Source of the DNA: Methanothrix sp. | Lineage (GTDB): Archaea > Halobacteriota > Methanosarcinia > Methanotrichales > Methanotrichaceae | Assembly (NCBI RefSeq): GCF_016706325.1 | Contig: NZ_JADJJX010000002.1 | Location: 1 to 64,000, forward strand | Direction of reading: 5' to 3' | Length of the DNA stretch: 64,000 bases | Shown here: positions 51,346 through 60,337 of the stretch, piece after piece | Position numbering within the stretch: position 1 is the stretch's first letter | Layout of the letters: each line of letters begins with the position of its first letter | The notes under the pieces: model-generated | Databases searched by the model: none | The model's input: the letters and a program-made list of their open reading frames with translations, nothing else | Told to the model about the DNA's origin: nothing | Program-made: the position numbers and the translations under genes

Positions 51346-53661
51346 CTATCCTCCAGACCGGCCCGAACCCCTGGGGGCGGCATTGCCCCTGGGGCTGTGA
51401 CCGCCCAGGCCCAATGATCTTGCCAGCTCCCTCAGATCCCTCTTGCTCCCCCTTCGCGCCCCTCTCCTCTTATGAGGCCCAGCCTTTGAGCCTCCATCCG
51501 GGATGATCTCTGAGCCTCCTCCGGGATCGTCCACGGCTTTATTCTCTCCTCCCCATCCCTTGATCCTCTCCCGGATCAATTCCCGTCCCTCTCTGGCATC
51601 AACAACGATCAGCTCATCTCTCACCCAGCTGGGAAGGAATCGATTGACCCCTCCCAGATCGTCATCCTTGAAACGGCGGTCGCAGAACAGCAGAACGCCC
51701 CTCTCCGACTCCGCCCGGATGACCCTTCCAGCAGCCTGGAGCCCCCGGTTTATTGCCGGGAGGGTATAGGCGATTAGCATTCCCTTGGTCCTGCCGTATT
51801 TCATGGTGTAGTAGCTGTTGATCTCCCTTTGGATCTCATCGTAGGCCGCCAAAGGCAGCCCGACCACTGCCACCCCCTTCAGGGCCTCGCCTTTATAGTC
51901 GATGCCCTCTGCCAGCTTTCCTCCGCACACGCCTGTCAGCACTCCGCCCCCCCTAGCCCCCAATGAGAAGAACTGATCCAGGAGCTCGGGGACCTCCTCG
52001 GCACTGCGCGGCTCGACGCAGAGCCTCTTTCCAACCCTGCGGGAGGATGCCAGGCAGAGGTCCCGGTAGTTGTTCATCATGGGATAAGAGGTGAAGAATA
52101 CAGCCACATTTCCCGGCACACACTCGATCAGCGACCGGATATGTCCTGATATCTCCTCTCTATTGTCTATGTCCTCCCTCTGCTCCAGATAGGTGGTGGC
52201 CTTCTTAGCCGCTAAAAGGAGCCGGTTCTCCCTGGGGAAGGGATTGGGCAGGCTGAGCTTCTTCGCCCTCCCCTCCTCTCCCAGGCAGTAGAGCTCATAG
52301 GCCTCCAGAGGAGAGAATGTGCCTGAGAGCATGATAGTGGCATTGATATTGTCTGTGATCCTGCGGATGTTCGCTGCCGGATCGATGTTATTGACCTCCA
52401 GCCGGACGAGCTTCTTTTTGCCTGAGCCGGTGACAACGATCTTTCTCTGCAGAGCTATATCCTTCTCTGCCGCCTCCACATCCCTGAGAAAGAGAAGCAC
52501 CAAAGCCAGGCTGGGCTGAATATCGCCCTGCAGGTTCTCTCTGTCCCCCTCAGCCAGGTTCAGATCGGCGACCGCCACTGCCACATCTGAGAAATAGGAT
52601 AATGCATCATCGATGTCATCGATCCCATCATAGAGGAATGCACGGAACAGATCGGCATCCATCAGGGCCTCCCCCTCCGGCATCCTCTCCAATCGGCTGG
52701 AGAGAAACCTCCTGAGCCTGGGAAGGAGCAGGCGTATGACTCTGATCCCCTCTCTCCTCCAGGAGGCCTCCTCTCTGCTCTCATCCAGCCTCGCCTGCCC
52801 TAGTGTCCCCTCAAACTTCTCCACCTCAGTCTCAGAGAGGTCTATCGTCCTCAGGCTGAGGTGGCGTGAGTTCATCGAGCGTACTGCATCTCCCAGATTA
52901 TGGGCCTCATCTATGATCAATGTGACCTTCTCTGCATCCATCTCCAGCCACTGGAAGATGACATCCTGAAAGTCCGGACTGAAGAGATGAGAGTAGTTCA
53001 TGATCACAATATCGCTGTTCTTGGCATAAAGGCTCATGATCTCATAGGGGCAGATGCCCTGGCAGGAGCTCTGAAGGCCGGAGGGCGGGGTTATCCTTCG
53101 TTTGAGGCCCTCCACCACATCCAAAGCGCGGGAGGAGCGGCGGAAATGCACAGTCCCATTGATCTCAAAAGCCTCTCTGCTTCGCAGGTAGTACGGACAG
53201 AACGTTCTGTACCCTGGCTCCTCCTCGGGCATGTTATCGGCGAAGGGATCGTAGACGCTGGCATTGCCCTTTGCAATCCGAGAGGAGACATAGTTCTTGC
53301 TCCACTCTCGAAGCCGGGAGCAGCCGGCATAGACGCTCTCCCCCCGGAACTCGCCCTCCAGAGGGCAGATCCTCTGCTTTCCCACCATATAGGCGATCTC
53401 CGGTTTATGGCGGGTCTTGGACCAGATGCGATTGATCTCATCGATGTAGATATCGATCTGCGAGACCGTCCGCACCGCCACCACGATCTTCCCCGGAGCG
53501 GCGGCAAGAGCGGCGCTGATGCAACTGGTCTTCCCCGTGCCGGTGGGAGCATCAATCATCAGAATACCCTGCTTGCCTCTGCTCACCACATCATAGACTG
53601 CATCCAGCATCCTGTCCTGTTGAGGCCGGAGGGACTCATAGGGGAAATAATCCAGGTACAC
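51346..53661 (-). CDS. XPD/Rad3-family iron-sulfur DNA helicase
   Basis: The 771-residue SF2B helicase has Walker A APTGTGKT (38-45), Fe-S domain cysteines Cys99 (RICPLEG), Cys114 (AGCSRLREW), Cys155 (TFCPYY) and Cys200/204 (SSCQGICPYE), the DEAH box in LIIDEAHNLGD (about 251) and the C-terminal QAAGRVIRAESERG. Archaeal XPD unwinds DNA 5'-3' in repair. The last 70 residues are a basic, Gly/Arg-rich tail that goes beyond the family core. The ATG at 53661 begins at the conserved FPYESLRPQQ. It stands alone on the minus strand. Confidence 0.92.
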   Translation of the reverse strand: MYLDYFPYESLRPQQDRMLDAVYDVVSRGKQGILMIDAPTGTGKTSCISAALAAAPGKIVVAVRTVSQIDIYIDEINRIWSKTRHKPEIAYMVGKQRICPLEGEFRGESVYAGCSRLREWSKNYVSSRIAKGNASVYDPFADNMPEEEPGYRTFCPYYLRSREAFEINGTVHFRRSSRALDVVEGLKRRITPPSGLQSSCQGICPYEIMSLYAKNSDIVIMNYSHLFSPDFQDVIFQWLEMDAEKVTLIIDEAHNLGDAVRSMNSRHLSLRTIDLSETEVEKFEGTLGQARLDESREEASWRREGIRVIRLLLPRLRRFLSSRLERMPEGEALMDADLFRAFLYDGIDDIDDALSYFSDVAVAVADLNLAEGDRENLQGDIQPSLALVLLFLRDVEAAEKDIALQRKIVVTGSGKKKLVRLEVNNIDPAANIRRITDNINATIMLSGTFSPLEAYELYCLGEEGRAKKLSLPNPFPRENRLLLAAKKATTYLEQREDIDNREEISGHIRSLIECVPGNVAVFFTSYPMMNNYRDLCLASSRRVGKRLCVEPRSAEEVPELLDQFFSLGARGGGVLTGVCGGKLAEGIDYKGEALKGVAVVGLPLAAYDEIQREINSYYTMKYGRTKGMLIAYTLPAINRGLQAAGRVIRAESERGVLLFCDRRFKDDDLGGVNRFLPSWVRDELIVVDAREGRELIRERIKGWGGENKAVDDPGGGSEIIPDGGSKAGPHKRRGARRGSKRDLRELARSLGLGGHSPRGNAAPRGSGRSGG

Positions 53662-53757
53662 AGAGGCATGATCTCCCTGGGAAGAGATAAAGGCTATCCA
53701 TAGAAAAGTTGAAATTGTATTGAGGACATCAATTATTTTGTAGCATTGATGGTGGGG

Positions 53758-54456
53758 ATGATGAGAGCTGAGATTGCAATCTTGATTATGCTTATTGTGG
53801 CATTTATTTTCCCGGCACTCTCTTCTGTCAGCCAGAAGGATGCTGTGTCGGGTGGCCTGGGAGAAGATCAGAGCTTCAGGTTATCGATATTGAGTTCAGA
53901 TAGCAAGAGGCTTGAGGAGAGGATGGCTGAGGCCTTGGCGAATATGATCTCTCAGGGCAATTCGCCCAGCGGAGGAGAGAGAGGCTGGAGCAGCTCTGTC
54001 GCCCCCGGCTCGAGGGGATCAAACCCTCTTCATGGGGGATCTTCCAGCATCGGCCAGTCTCTTCTTAATAGATCAGCCGCCAATATATCAGCCATTAACA
54101 CAACTGATGCCAACTTATCTGTCATCGATTTCCAAGCCGCCAATGCATCAATCAGCCATTCACTGACCAACCTATCTGCTATCAGCTCCCAAAGGGCAGA
54201 TGCATCCATCAACCCCTCATCATCCGGCCTTTCTGCCATAGGCGCCTCTGCCAATCAGCAGACACCGGAATCGCCTCCTCCGGCCGGCGGAGGGGAGCAG
54301 GGCATGGGGGCCATCAGCAGCTCGAAGTTCAATGGCTACTATGGAATCACATCCTCTCAGCATCAGATGGGCAAGAACAAGATCGACTCCAGCACTTTCC
54401 TCAGTGGAAGCTTCTCTATGGAAAAGGCTGTGAAATTCCAGGATAGAGGCATCTAG
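53758..54456 (+). CDS. Exported Ser/Asn-rich hypothetical protein
   Basis: I do not recognise a family. A signal peptide (EIAILIMLIVAFIFPALSS) is followed by a low-complexity Ser, Asn, Ala and Ile-rich chain with degenerate repeats of the kind SAINTTDANLSVID, ASISHSLTNLSAIS and ASINPSSSGLSAIG. The C-terminus (KIDSSTFLSGSFSMEKAVKF) is less biased. The ATG at 53758 was chosen near the signal; TTG 53746 and ATG 53749 are also in frame. The next gene, another exported repeat protein, starts 14 bp downstream, so the two are probably expressed together at the cell surface. Confidence 0.65.
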   Translation: MMRAEIAILIMLIVAFIFPALSSVSQKDAVSGGLGEDQSFRLSILSSDSKRLEERMAEALANMISQGNSPSGGERGWSSSVAPGSRGSNPLHGGSSSIGQSLLNRSAANISAINTTDANLSVIDFQAANASISHSLTNLSAISSQRADASINPSSSGLSAIGASANQQTPESPPPAGGGEQGMGAISSSKFNGYYGITSSQHQMGKNKIDSSTFLSGSFSMEKAVKFQDRGI

Positions 54457-54470
54457 CACTCGGGGATATC

Positions 54471-55886
54471 ATGAAGAGATCAGCCACCTCGCTCTCTCCT
54501 GCGGGCAGATCAAAGGCCGCCGTCTCACCCTCGAAGAGGCAGAGATTCAATAGCTGCCTGAGGTCAAAGTACCATCCGCTTCATTTGATCCACCGGCCAA
54601 TTCCCCTCCTGGCACCTATTCTCTTCTTCATCCCCATCTTTGTCTTCATCTTTATTATCTCCATCCTCATCTCCATCAACTGGATTCATCCATCCACTGC
54701 TTCCCTTTATGGCTGTGAGCTGGCAGAGGAATGGAACAGGACCTACGGCGGAAGGTATGGCGATGGTGCCTGGTGCGTGCAGGAGACAGCTGACGGTGGC
54801 TATATCCTGGTGGGAAACACTGCCATCCGGGGAGAGGGGAGCGATCTGTGGTTGATTAGAACCGATGCAGATGGAGGCTCCCTCTGGAGCAGAGTTCTGG
54901 GAGGATCGAATGAGGACGTGGGATATTTTGTCCGGGAGACGGCTGATGGGGGCTATATCATCGCCGGCAGCAGCTATTCCTTTGGCATGGGCGGGGAGCG
55001 GCTATGGCTTATCAGGATGGATGGGAATGGAAGCCTGATCTGGGACAGGACATTCGGCGGATTTGTGCACTCCTCCGGTGACGGGGGCTGGTCTGTGGAC
55101 GAGACCGATGATGGCGGATACATCGCCACCGGCTACACCCAGTCAAAGGGAAATGGAAGAAAGGACCTCTGGCTCCTTCGCACCGATGATAAGGGAGACT
55201 TGCTCTGGGATAGAAGCTACGGAGGAGCAGGTGATGATGTGGGCCTCTCCGTCCTGCAAAGCCGGGACGGAGGTTTTATCGTTGCCGGCAGAACGGCATC
55301 CCTGAATAAGAAGGGCGATGATGATATCTGGCTCTTGAAGACAGATGACCGGGGGGTCATGACCTGGAATGCAACCTACGGAGGAGATGGGGACGATGCC
55401 GCCTTTCAGGTGGTGGAGCTGGCAGACGGCTACGCCCTGGTGGGCAGGTCCGAGTCTGGGGCGGAGAAGGAGAGGATCATTCTCATCCGGGTGGATCACC
55501 TGGGCCGGAAGATCTGGGAGAGATCATACCTGGGAGGCTCAGGCGCCTCCCTGCAGCAGACGGCAGATGGTGGCTTTGTGATCGGCGGAAGGATTGATAG
55601 GGAGGAGTCGGGGAGGGATGGCCTGATCATAAAGACCAATTCCGTTGGAGAGGAGATGTCCAGATTGGTCCTGGACGGAATGAGGGACGATATCTGCAGC
55701 TTCGTCATTCAGAACCGGAAGGGAGACTATATCCTGGCGGGAATAACCTCCTCATACGGATCTGGAGCAGAAGATGCCTGGCTGGTCAAGGTGATCTCAA
55801 AGGATCTGAGAGAGATCAATGCTCACCGGCTGGAGAACCTGACGGCATCGCTGCAATATCGGGCCGGGCCGAGAAGATCGCTCTAG
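54471..55886 (+). CDS. Membrane-anchored beta-propeller-like repeat protein
   Basis: After about 45 basic residues a hydrophobic helix (ILFFIPIFVFIFIISILISI) anchors or exports the 471-residue protein. The rest is seven to eight repeats of about 48 residues with the pattern ETADGGYILVGNT, DLWLIRTDADG, LWSRVLGG. These W/GG-rich blades are typical of surface repeat proteins in Methanosarcinales and probably fold into a beta-propeller. No enzyme motif is seen. The upstream exported gene is on the same strand. Function unknown; cell-surface binding is a reasonable guess. Confidence 0.78.
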   Translation: MKRSATSLSPAGRSKAAVSPSKRQRFNSCLRSKYHPLHLIHRPIPLLAPILFFIPIFVFIFIISILISINWIHPSTASLYGCELAEEWNRTYGGRYGDGAWCVQETADGGYILVGNTAIRGEGSDLWLIRTDADGGSLWSRVLGGSNEDVGYFVRETADGGYIIAGSSYSFGMGGERLWLIRMDGNGSLIWDRTFGGFVHSSGDGGWSVDETDDGGYIATGYTQSKGNGRKDLWLLRTDDKGDLLWDRSYGGAGDDVGLSVLQSRDGGFIVAGRTASLNKKGDDDIWLLKTDDRGVMTWNATYGGDGDDAAFQVVELADGYALVGRSESGAEKERIILIRVDHLGRKIWERSYLGGSGASLQQTADGGFVIGGRIDREESGRDGLIIKTNSVGEEMSRLVLDGMRDDICSFVIQNRKGDYILAGITSSYGSGAEDAWLVKVISKDLREINAHRLENLTASLQYRAGPRRSL

Positions 55887-55933
55887 ACACCTATACAAAA
55901 ATCTTTTAAAGACGGAGGGTCTTAAGAGAGCTG

Positions 55934-56650
55934 ATGCGACCTGCAGTCAGGATCTCCGATATCGGCCTGTATCTGCGCTGCCCCAGGCTTGTTTATCTCG
56001 ATTCCCTGGGAAAGCTGCCCAGATACAGCAGTGCGAAGCAGATACTGATGCGCAGCCTGGCTCTCTCTTTGCTGCAGAAAGAGGATCTGGAGGGGCAGCT
56101 CAAAGAGGCTCTGCAGAGGTTGAGGGTGGAGCTTCCCCTGGTATACGATCTGGAAGACGGTGAGCTAGAAGCCGCCCTGAAGGAGGTGGATGGTGAGATT
56201 GGGTCGATGGCCGTCGGCCTTATCGGCCAGATGGAGCACCTCATCCCCTTCGAGGCGGATGTGGAGCTCTACTCTGAGAGGCTGGGACTCTCCGGCCGGC
56301 TGGACAGGCTGGCTCCCGGAAAAACGCCATCGATCATCCGCACCGGCCGGCCGCCAGAGAACGGGATATGGAAGAGGGATCGGCTCATGCTGGCCGGCTA
56401 TTCCCTCCTTTTGGGGGAGAGGGATAGAGCAAAGGTGGAATGGGGCCAGGTGGAGTATCCCGGCCTGGGGATGGTGCGGAAGGTGGCGATCCGCAGCACT
56501 GATAAAGCGCGAGTGCTGCGTCTTCGCGACAGGATCTGCTTGATAAAGGACGGCCAGCTTCCCGACCGGCCGGAGGGCTCCCCCTGCCAATCATGCCAGG
56601 CGCAGCAGCAATGTGAGATGAGGCACTCATTGGCCTCAAGGTTTTTCTGA
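55934..56650 (+). CDS. Cas4/RecB-like nuclease-fold protein with degenerate active site
   Basis: The 238-residue protein has the Cas4/Dna2 layout: N-terminal ISDIGLYLRCPRLVYLD with the first cluster Cys, GLSGRLDRL with the conserved Asp, and a C-terminal CQSCQAQQQC group for a 4Fe-4S cluster. Where active members read E-x-K, this one reads SIIRTGRPP, so the Glu and Lys are replaced by Ile and Arg. A metal-dependent nuclease activity is therefore doubtful. No CRISPR array or other cas gene is in the window. It may be a DNA-binding cluster protein. Confidence 0.75.
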   Translation: MRPAVRISDIGLYLRCPRLVYLDSLGKLPRYSSAKQILMRSLALSLLQKEDLEGQLKEALQRLRVELPLVYDLEDGELEAALKEVDGEIGSMAVGLIGQMEHLIPFEADVELYSERLGLSGRLDRLAPGKTPSIIRTGRPPENGIWKRDRLMLAGYSLLLGERDRAKVEWGQVEYPGLGMVRKVAIRSTDKARVLRLRDRICLIKDGQLPDRPEGSPCQSCQAQQQCEMRHSLASRFF

Positions 56651-56664
56651 TAGCCTGCATATGC

Positions 56665-57369
56665 TCGCCTGCATATCTCGCAGCTGATGTATGTGATATC
56701 GATACCCGGAGCTGATGGGCCCTCTTCATGGCCTCCCTGATGGCCTGGGCAGCTGGGGCTGAGAGGTCCGGGCTGCCCGCTCCCCTCATCGCCGGCCTGC
56801 TCCATTATCAGTTCGTCACCATCCACCCCTACTACGACGGCAACGGCAGAACTGCTCGCCTGCTGGCAACCTTCATCCTGCACAAAAGCGGCTATGGCCT
56901 GAACGGCTTCTTCTCCCTGGAAGAGCACCATGCCCGCGATCTGCAGGGCTACTATCGGGCATTGACCGTCCATCCTCACCACAACTACTACTTCGGCAGA
57001 AGCGAGGCTGACCTCACTCCCTGGCTGGAATACTTCATCTCCGCCCTGGCCGCGGTCTTTGAGTCCGTCCGGCTCGCTGCCCAAAAGTACGCTGCGGAGG
57101 GCCAGGAGGCCGAGCCGGAGGACCTCCGCCGCCTGGATCACCGGGCAAGAGCCGTCTTCGGCCTCTTTGCCGGAAGAGAGACCATCACTTCTCCCCAGGT
57201 GGCCGCCGAGCTGGGCCTCTCCGAGCGCATGGCCAGAAACCTTCTAAAAGATTGGGTGAAAGATGGTTGGCTGGAGGTAGCCGATCCCTCCCGGCGTGCT
57301 CGATCCTACCGTTTATCGGCAAAGTATCGGCAATACATCGGCAGCTTATCGGCAATAACTCAGAGATGA
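56665..57369 (+). pseudogene. Fic-domain AMPylase fragment
   Basis: Fic proteins transfer AMP to target hydroxyls. The open part from ATG 56728 keeps the Fic core motif HPYYDGNGRTAR (His33 of that frame), FFSLEEHHARDLQGYYRAL and a C-terminal winged helix (SPQVAAELGLSERMARNLLK). The N-terminal Fic_N region is missing: upstream only YVISIPGADGPSS is recognisable, in another frame, which implies a frameshift near 56720. Relatives have about 350 residues; 213 remain. An IS3 scar follows 58 bp downstream. Fic proteins often belong to toxin-antitoxin modules; no partner gene is seen. Confidence 0.75.
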
Positions 57370-57426
57370 GAGAACAACGAGCAGTGATTACGCCGATTAC
57401 TCTGAAGACGGCATAATCGAGCAGCC

Positions 57427-57617
57427 CGCCATCGGGATGGAAGGCTGGGGTGGACACCATATTCGCGGGCAATCTGGGCCAGGGGTTTACCGGGCTCAAG
57501 CTCAGTTATTACTGATATCTTGAATTCTCGGTCGTAGCGCCGTCCGGTCTTTTTCAGGTGATCTCCTCCATGAACTGCCGTTGTTTAACTCATTGTCCAC
57601 TCGGGGGGTTGCCTCCA
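57427..57617 (-). mobile_element. IS3-family relic (191 bp, one end)
   Basis: This stretch matches 16860-17051, the orfA start and terminal repeat of the intact IS3 element, over its whole length with scattered differences. The rest of the element is absent. It separates the Fic fragment from the GTPase gene. Confidence 0.9.
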
Positions 57618-57750
57618 TACATATGATAGCCCCATCCCATAACTTATAAAGGAGGAGCTCTATTCCTCTTGGGAAAGTGGCGCATCACACTTCCATTTGA
57701 TGGCATGGAAGGCCTTTTCAGCCATCCTGCCCACCAAGAGGAAACATAAA

Positions 57751-58854
57751 ATGGCAACCATCGAGGAGCAGATCAAAGCGCTGGAAGAGGAGATCTTCAA
57801 CACTCAGAAGAACAAGGCCACTGAGCACCACCTGGGCAAGATCAAGGCCAAGATAGCGAAGCTGAAGGCCCAGCAGGAGCTCCAGAAGATCAAGGGTGGC
57901 GGAGGGGGGAGAAGATATTATATCAAGAAGTCCGGCGATGCCACTGTGGCCCTGGTGGGCTTTCCGTCCGTGGGCAAATCCAGCCTGCTCAACCTTCTGA
58001 CAGGCTCCAAGTCTGAGGTGGCTGCTTATCAGTTCACTACCCTGGAGGTCATCCCGGGGGTGATGAAGCATAAAGGGGCTGAGATCCAGATTCTGGATAT
58101 GCCGGGGATCATCAAAGGGGCGGCGCGGGGCAAAGGCCGGGGCAGGGAGGTGATAACTGCAGCCCGGGCGGCGGATATGATTCTCTTATTGGGGGATGTA
58201 TTCAACTACAACCTCAAGGTCCTGGAGCGGGAGCTTTACGATGCCGGCATAAGACTGGACAAGCAGCCTCCAAACATCAATATCACCCAGGAGAGGAAGG
58301 GGGGCATCATTGTGCGCAGCACTGTACCCCTCACCAAGATGACGGAGTTTGAGATCGCTGAGATCATCCGCGCCTATGGAATAGTGAATGCAAGCGTCAC
58401 CGTCCGGGTGGATATAGATACCGATAGCCTGGTTGACTTCCTGGCCGGAAACAGGGTCTACATCCCCTCTTTAGTGGCCATAAACAAGTTCGATCTGCGC
58501 TATGATCAGATCGAGGAGAAGATCAGGGAGGATCTGGGCAGGGACTTTCTACCCCTATCCTGTGCCACCAAAGAAGGCTTGGAGGAGTTGAAGGATCACA
58601 TATTCGAGAGATTGGGGTTCATTCGCATCTATCTCAAGCCCAAAGGAGGAAAAGCAGACCTGGAAGAGCCGCTTGTGATTCTGGACGGAAGCACAGTGAA
58701 ATCGGTATGCGAGCATCTGCACCGGGACTTTGTGAACCTATTTCGCTATGCTCTGGTCTGGGGAAAGAGCGCCAAGTTCCCTGGCCAGTCCATAGGATTG
58801 GACCACCAACTGCAGGATTGTGATGTGCTCTCCATAGTGACCAAGAGGAGATGA
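57751..58854 (+). CDS. DRG/Obg-family GTP-binding protein
   Basis: Archaeal homologues of eukaryotic developmentally regulated GTPases associate with translation. The 367-residue protein has an N-terminal helical hairpin (ATIEEQIKALEEEIFNTQKN), G1 GFPSVGKS (70-77), G3 DMPGIIKGA, G4 NKFD (about 246) and a C-terminal TGS domain (GFIRIYLKPKGGKADLEEPL, HRDFVNLFRYALVWGKSAKF). The ATG at 57751 with AGAGG nine bases upstream begins at the family's usual start; the frame is open to 57697. It is a core gene directly to the right of the IS3 relic. Confidence 0.95.
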   Translation: MATIEEQIKALEEEIFNTQKNKATEHHLGKIKAKIAKLKAQQELQKIKGGGGGRRYYIKKSGDATVALVGFPSVGKSSLLNLLTGSKSEVAAYQFTTLEVIPGVMKHKGAEIQILDMPGIIKGAARGKGRGREVITAARAADMILLLGDVFNYNLKVLERELYDAGIRLDKQPPNINITQERKGGIIVRSTVPLTKMTEFEIAEIIRAYGIVNASVTVRVDIDTDSLVDFLAGNRVYIPSLVAINKFDLRYDQIEEKIREDLGRDFLPLSCATKEGLEELKDHIFERLGFIRIYLKPKGGKADLEEPLVILDGSTVKSVCEHLHRDFVNLFRYALVWGKSAKFPGQSIGLDHQLQDCDVLSIVTKRR

Positions 58855-59032
58855 CCGAGGCATCATATCATTGACCAACAAGCTTATATGGCAAGCTATC
58901 TTGCTTATCCCGCTACATTTCATCGAATAGAAGATATCAATCGGATTGATTATAAAATAATGTTCGACCTGTTTTGATCTAAAGGCAAAAGCCTTCAGGA
59001 TAGATCGCTGTGTGGCATGAGAAGAGGAGGAA

Positions 59033-59371
59033 GTGATCGAAATTGGAAAATCTGGGTCAGCCGATTTGACAAAATTCCAGGATATAATCTCAGAGCTCAA
59101 GAGAAGAGGAGCTGTGGTATTGATACACCGCCCGACTCGATGGGGTTATGTGGTAGATGCTGTAATTCCTTCTGCAAAAATTGTGATCCTGAAGATGCCG
59201 GACATCAGCAAGCAGGCAAGAGTGGCCGTGAGCCAGTTCAGGGATCTGATGAGCCGGCTGGAAGGCGATGGATATCAGGTTGTGGTGATTCCAAAGAACA
59301 GAATGAGCCCGGAAGATATCAAAGCATTCTGTGACAGGATCGCTGTTGAGGCATCTTTGGCCGCTGCCTGA
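59033..59371 (+). CDS. Conserved hypothetical protein
   Basis: I do not recognise a family. The 112-residue soluble protein starts at GTG behind GAGGAGG and has an alternating alpha/beta pattern: FQDIISELKRRGAVVLIHR, WGYVVDAVIPSAKIVILKM, RVAVSQFRDLMSRLEGDGYQ, VVVIPKNRMSPEDIKAFCD. No catalytic motif or metal ligand is clear. A competing overlapping frame on the same strand has codon use unlike a gene and was not chosen. Neighbours (a DRG GTPase and a convergent PstS gene) give no hint of function. Confidence 0.6.
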   Translation: MIEIGKSGSADLTKFQDIISELKRRGAVVLIHRPTRWGYVVDAVIPSAKIVILKMPDISKQARVAVSQFRDLMSRLEGDGYQVVVIPKNRMSPEDIKAFCDRIAVEASLAAA

Positions 59372-59428
59372 GATTTTGGCCGCCGCCTTTGGCAGCCGCC
59401 TGAGATTTTGGCAGCCATCAGGGATCCT

Positions 59429-60301
59429 TTAGAGGGCCTCAAGGGGAGGAATCTGCAGAAAAGCCGGTATGAATCCATTCTCAATTGCAATCCTCTGGCC
59501 CTCTGCACTCAGCACAAAATCGATAAAGGCCTGCGCCCCCTGACTGGGCCTGCCCAGGGTGATGAAATAAAACTCGCGGGAGAGAGGATAGCTTCCATTT
59601 TTTATATTCTCGATCGATGGCGGAACGCCATCTAAAGATATCACATTCGAGTCGCCCCTCATGATATAGCTGTACCCGACATATCCGATGGCATTGTCGC
59701 TTTTCTGGATTGCGGTCTTGATCTCGGCGCTCTCAGCAGCTTCATTTCTAACTCCAGGGGTCTCAGACTCCCGGCTTCCCATGATGATCTCATCGAACGT
59801 ATCTCTGGTCCCAGACCCCGGCTTCCTTCCTATGGCGAAGATCCCCCTGTCAGGACCGCCCAGCTCTTTCCAGTTGCTGATGCTTCCAGAATAGATCCTT
59901 CTGACCTCCTCCTTTGTGAGGTTAGTGACCCCGGAGTTGTACACTCCACGGCTCACTATCAAGCATATGGCATCGTATCCCACTGTGGTCACATTAAACC
60001 TCTTTTTAGGGGTCTCGTATCTTTGCCGCTCCACCAGATGAAGCTCCCGGGAGGTCATGGCGATCGCCGATCTGCCCTCGACCACGTTCACTATCCCCAC
60101 CCCCGAGCCTCCTGAGTCGACAATCACCCGGTAGTCATTCTGGAGTATGTTGAACTCCTCTGCTGATATCTCTGCCAGGGGCATGACGGTGCTGGACCCT
60201 GACACCCTTATGCTCTGCCCTCTTGCTTCGACGGGTACAGTTATCAAGAAAAACACTAACAGCAAGACCGGGAACTGTCTTTTTGCCCTCATCATCATCA
60301 T
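59429..60301 (-). CDS. PstS-like phosphate-binding protein (copy 1)
   Basis: The 290-residue protein has a signal peptide (FPVLLLVFFLITVPVEA) and the phosphate-binding fold of PstS: RVSGSSTVMPLAE, VDSGGSGVGIVNVV, IAMTSREL, IYSGSISNWKELGG, RKPGSGTRDTFDE and AIGYVGYSYI. These loops coordinate the phosphate through Ser, Thr and Arg. No lipobox Cys is present. It follows a paralogous gene by 36 bp on the same strand; no PstC, PstA, PstB or PhoU gene is in the window. Confidence 0.9.
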   Translation of the reverse strand: MMMMRAKRQFPVLLLVFFLITVPVEARGQSIRVSGSSTVMPLAEISAEEFNILQNDYRVIVDSGGSGVGIVNVVEGRSAIAMTSRELHLVERQRYETPKKRFNVTTVGYDAICLIVSRGVYNSGVTNLTKEEVRRIYSGSISNWKELGGPDRGIFAIGRKPGSGTRDTFDEIIMGSRESETPGVRNEAAESAEIKTAIQKSDNAIGYVGYSYIMRGDSNVISLDGVPPSIENIKNGSYPLSREFYFITLGRPSQGAQAFIDFVLSAEGQRIAIENGFIPAFLQIPPLEAL

Positions 60302-60337
60302 TTAGCGACCTGATGATATGTAAGGTTAATGTTCAGC

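Noticed and set aside
59017..59334. Overlapping frame upstream of and across the 112-residue hypothetical gene
   Set aside because: Composition is unlike a protein, and the GTG frame has GAGGAGG before it and a regular alpha/beta pattern.
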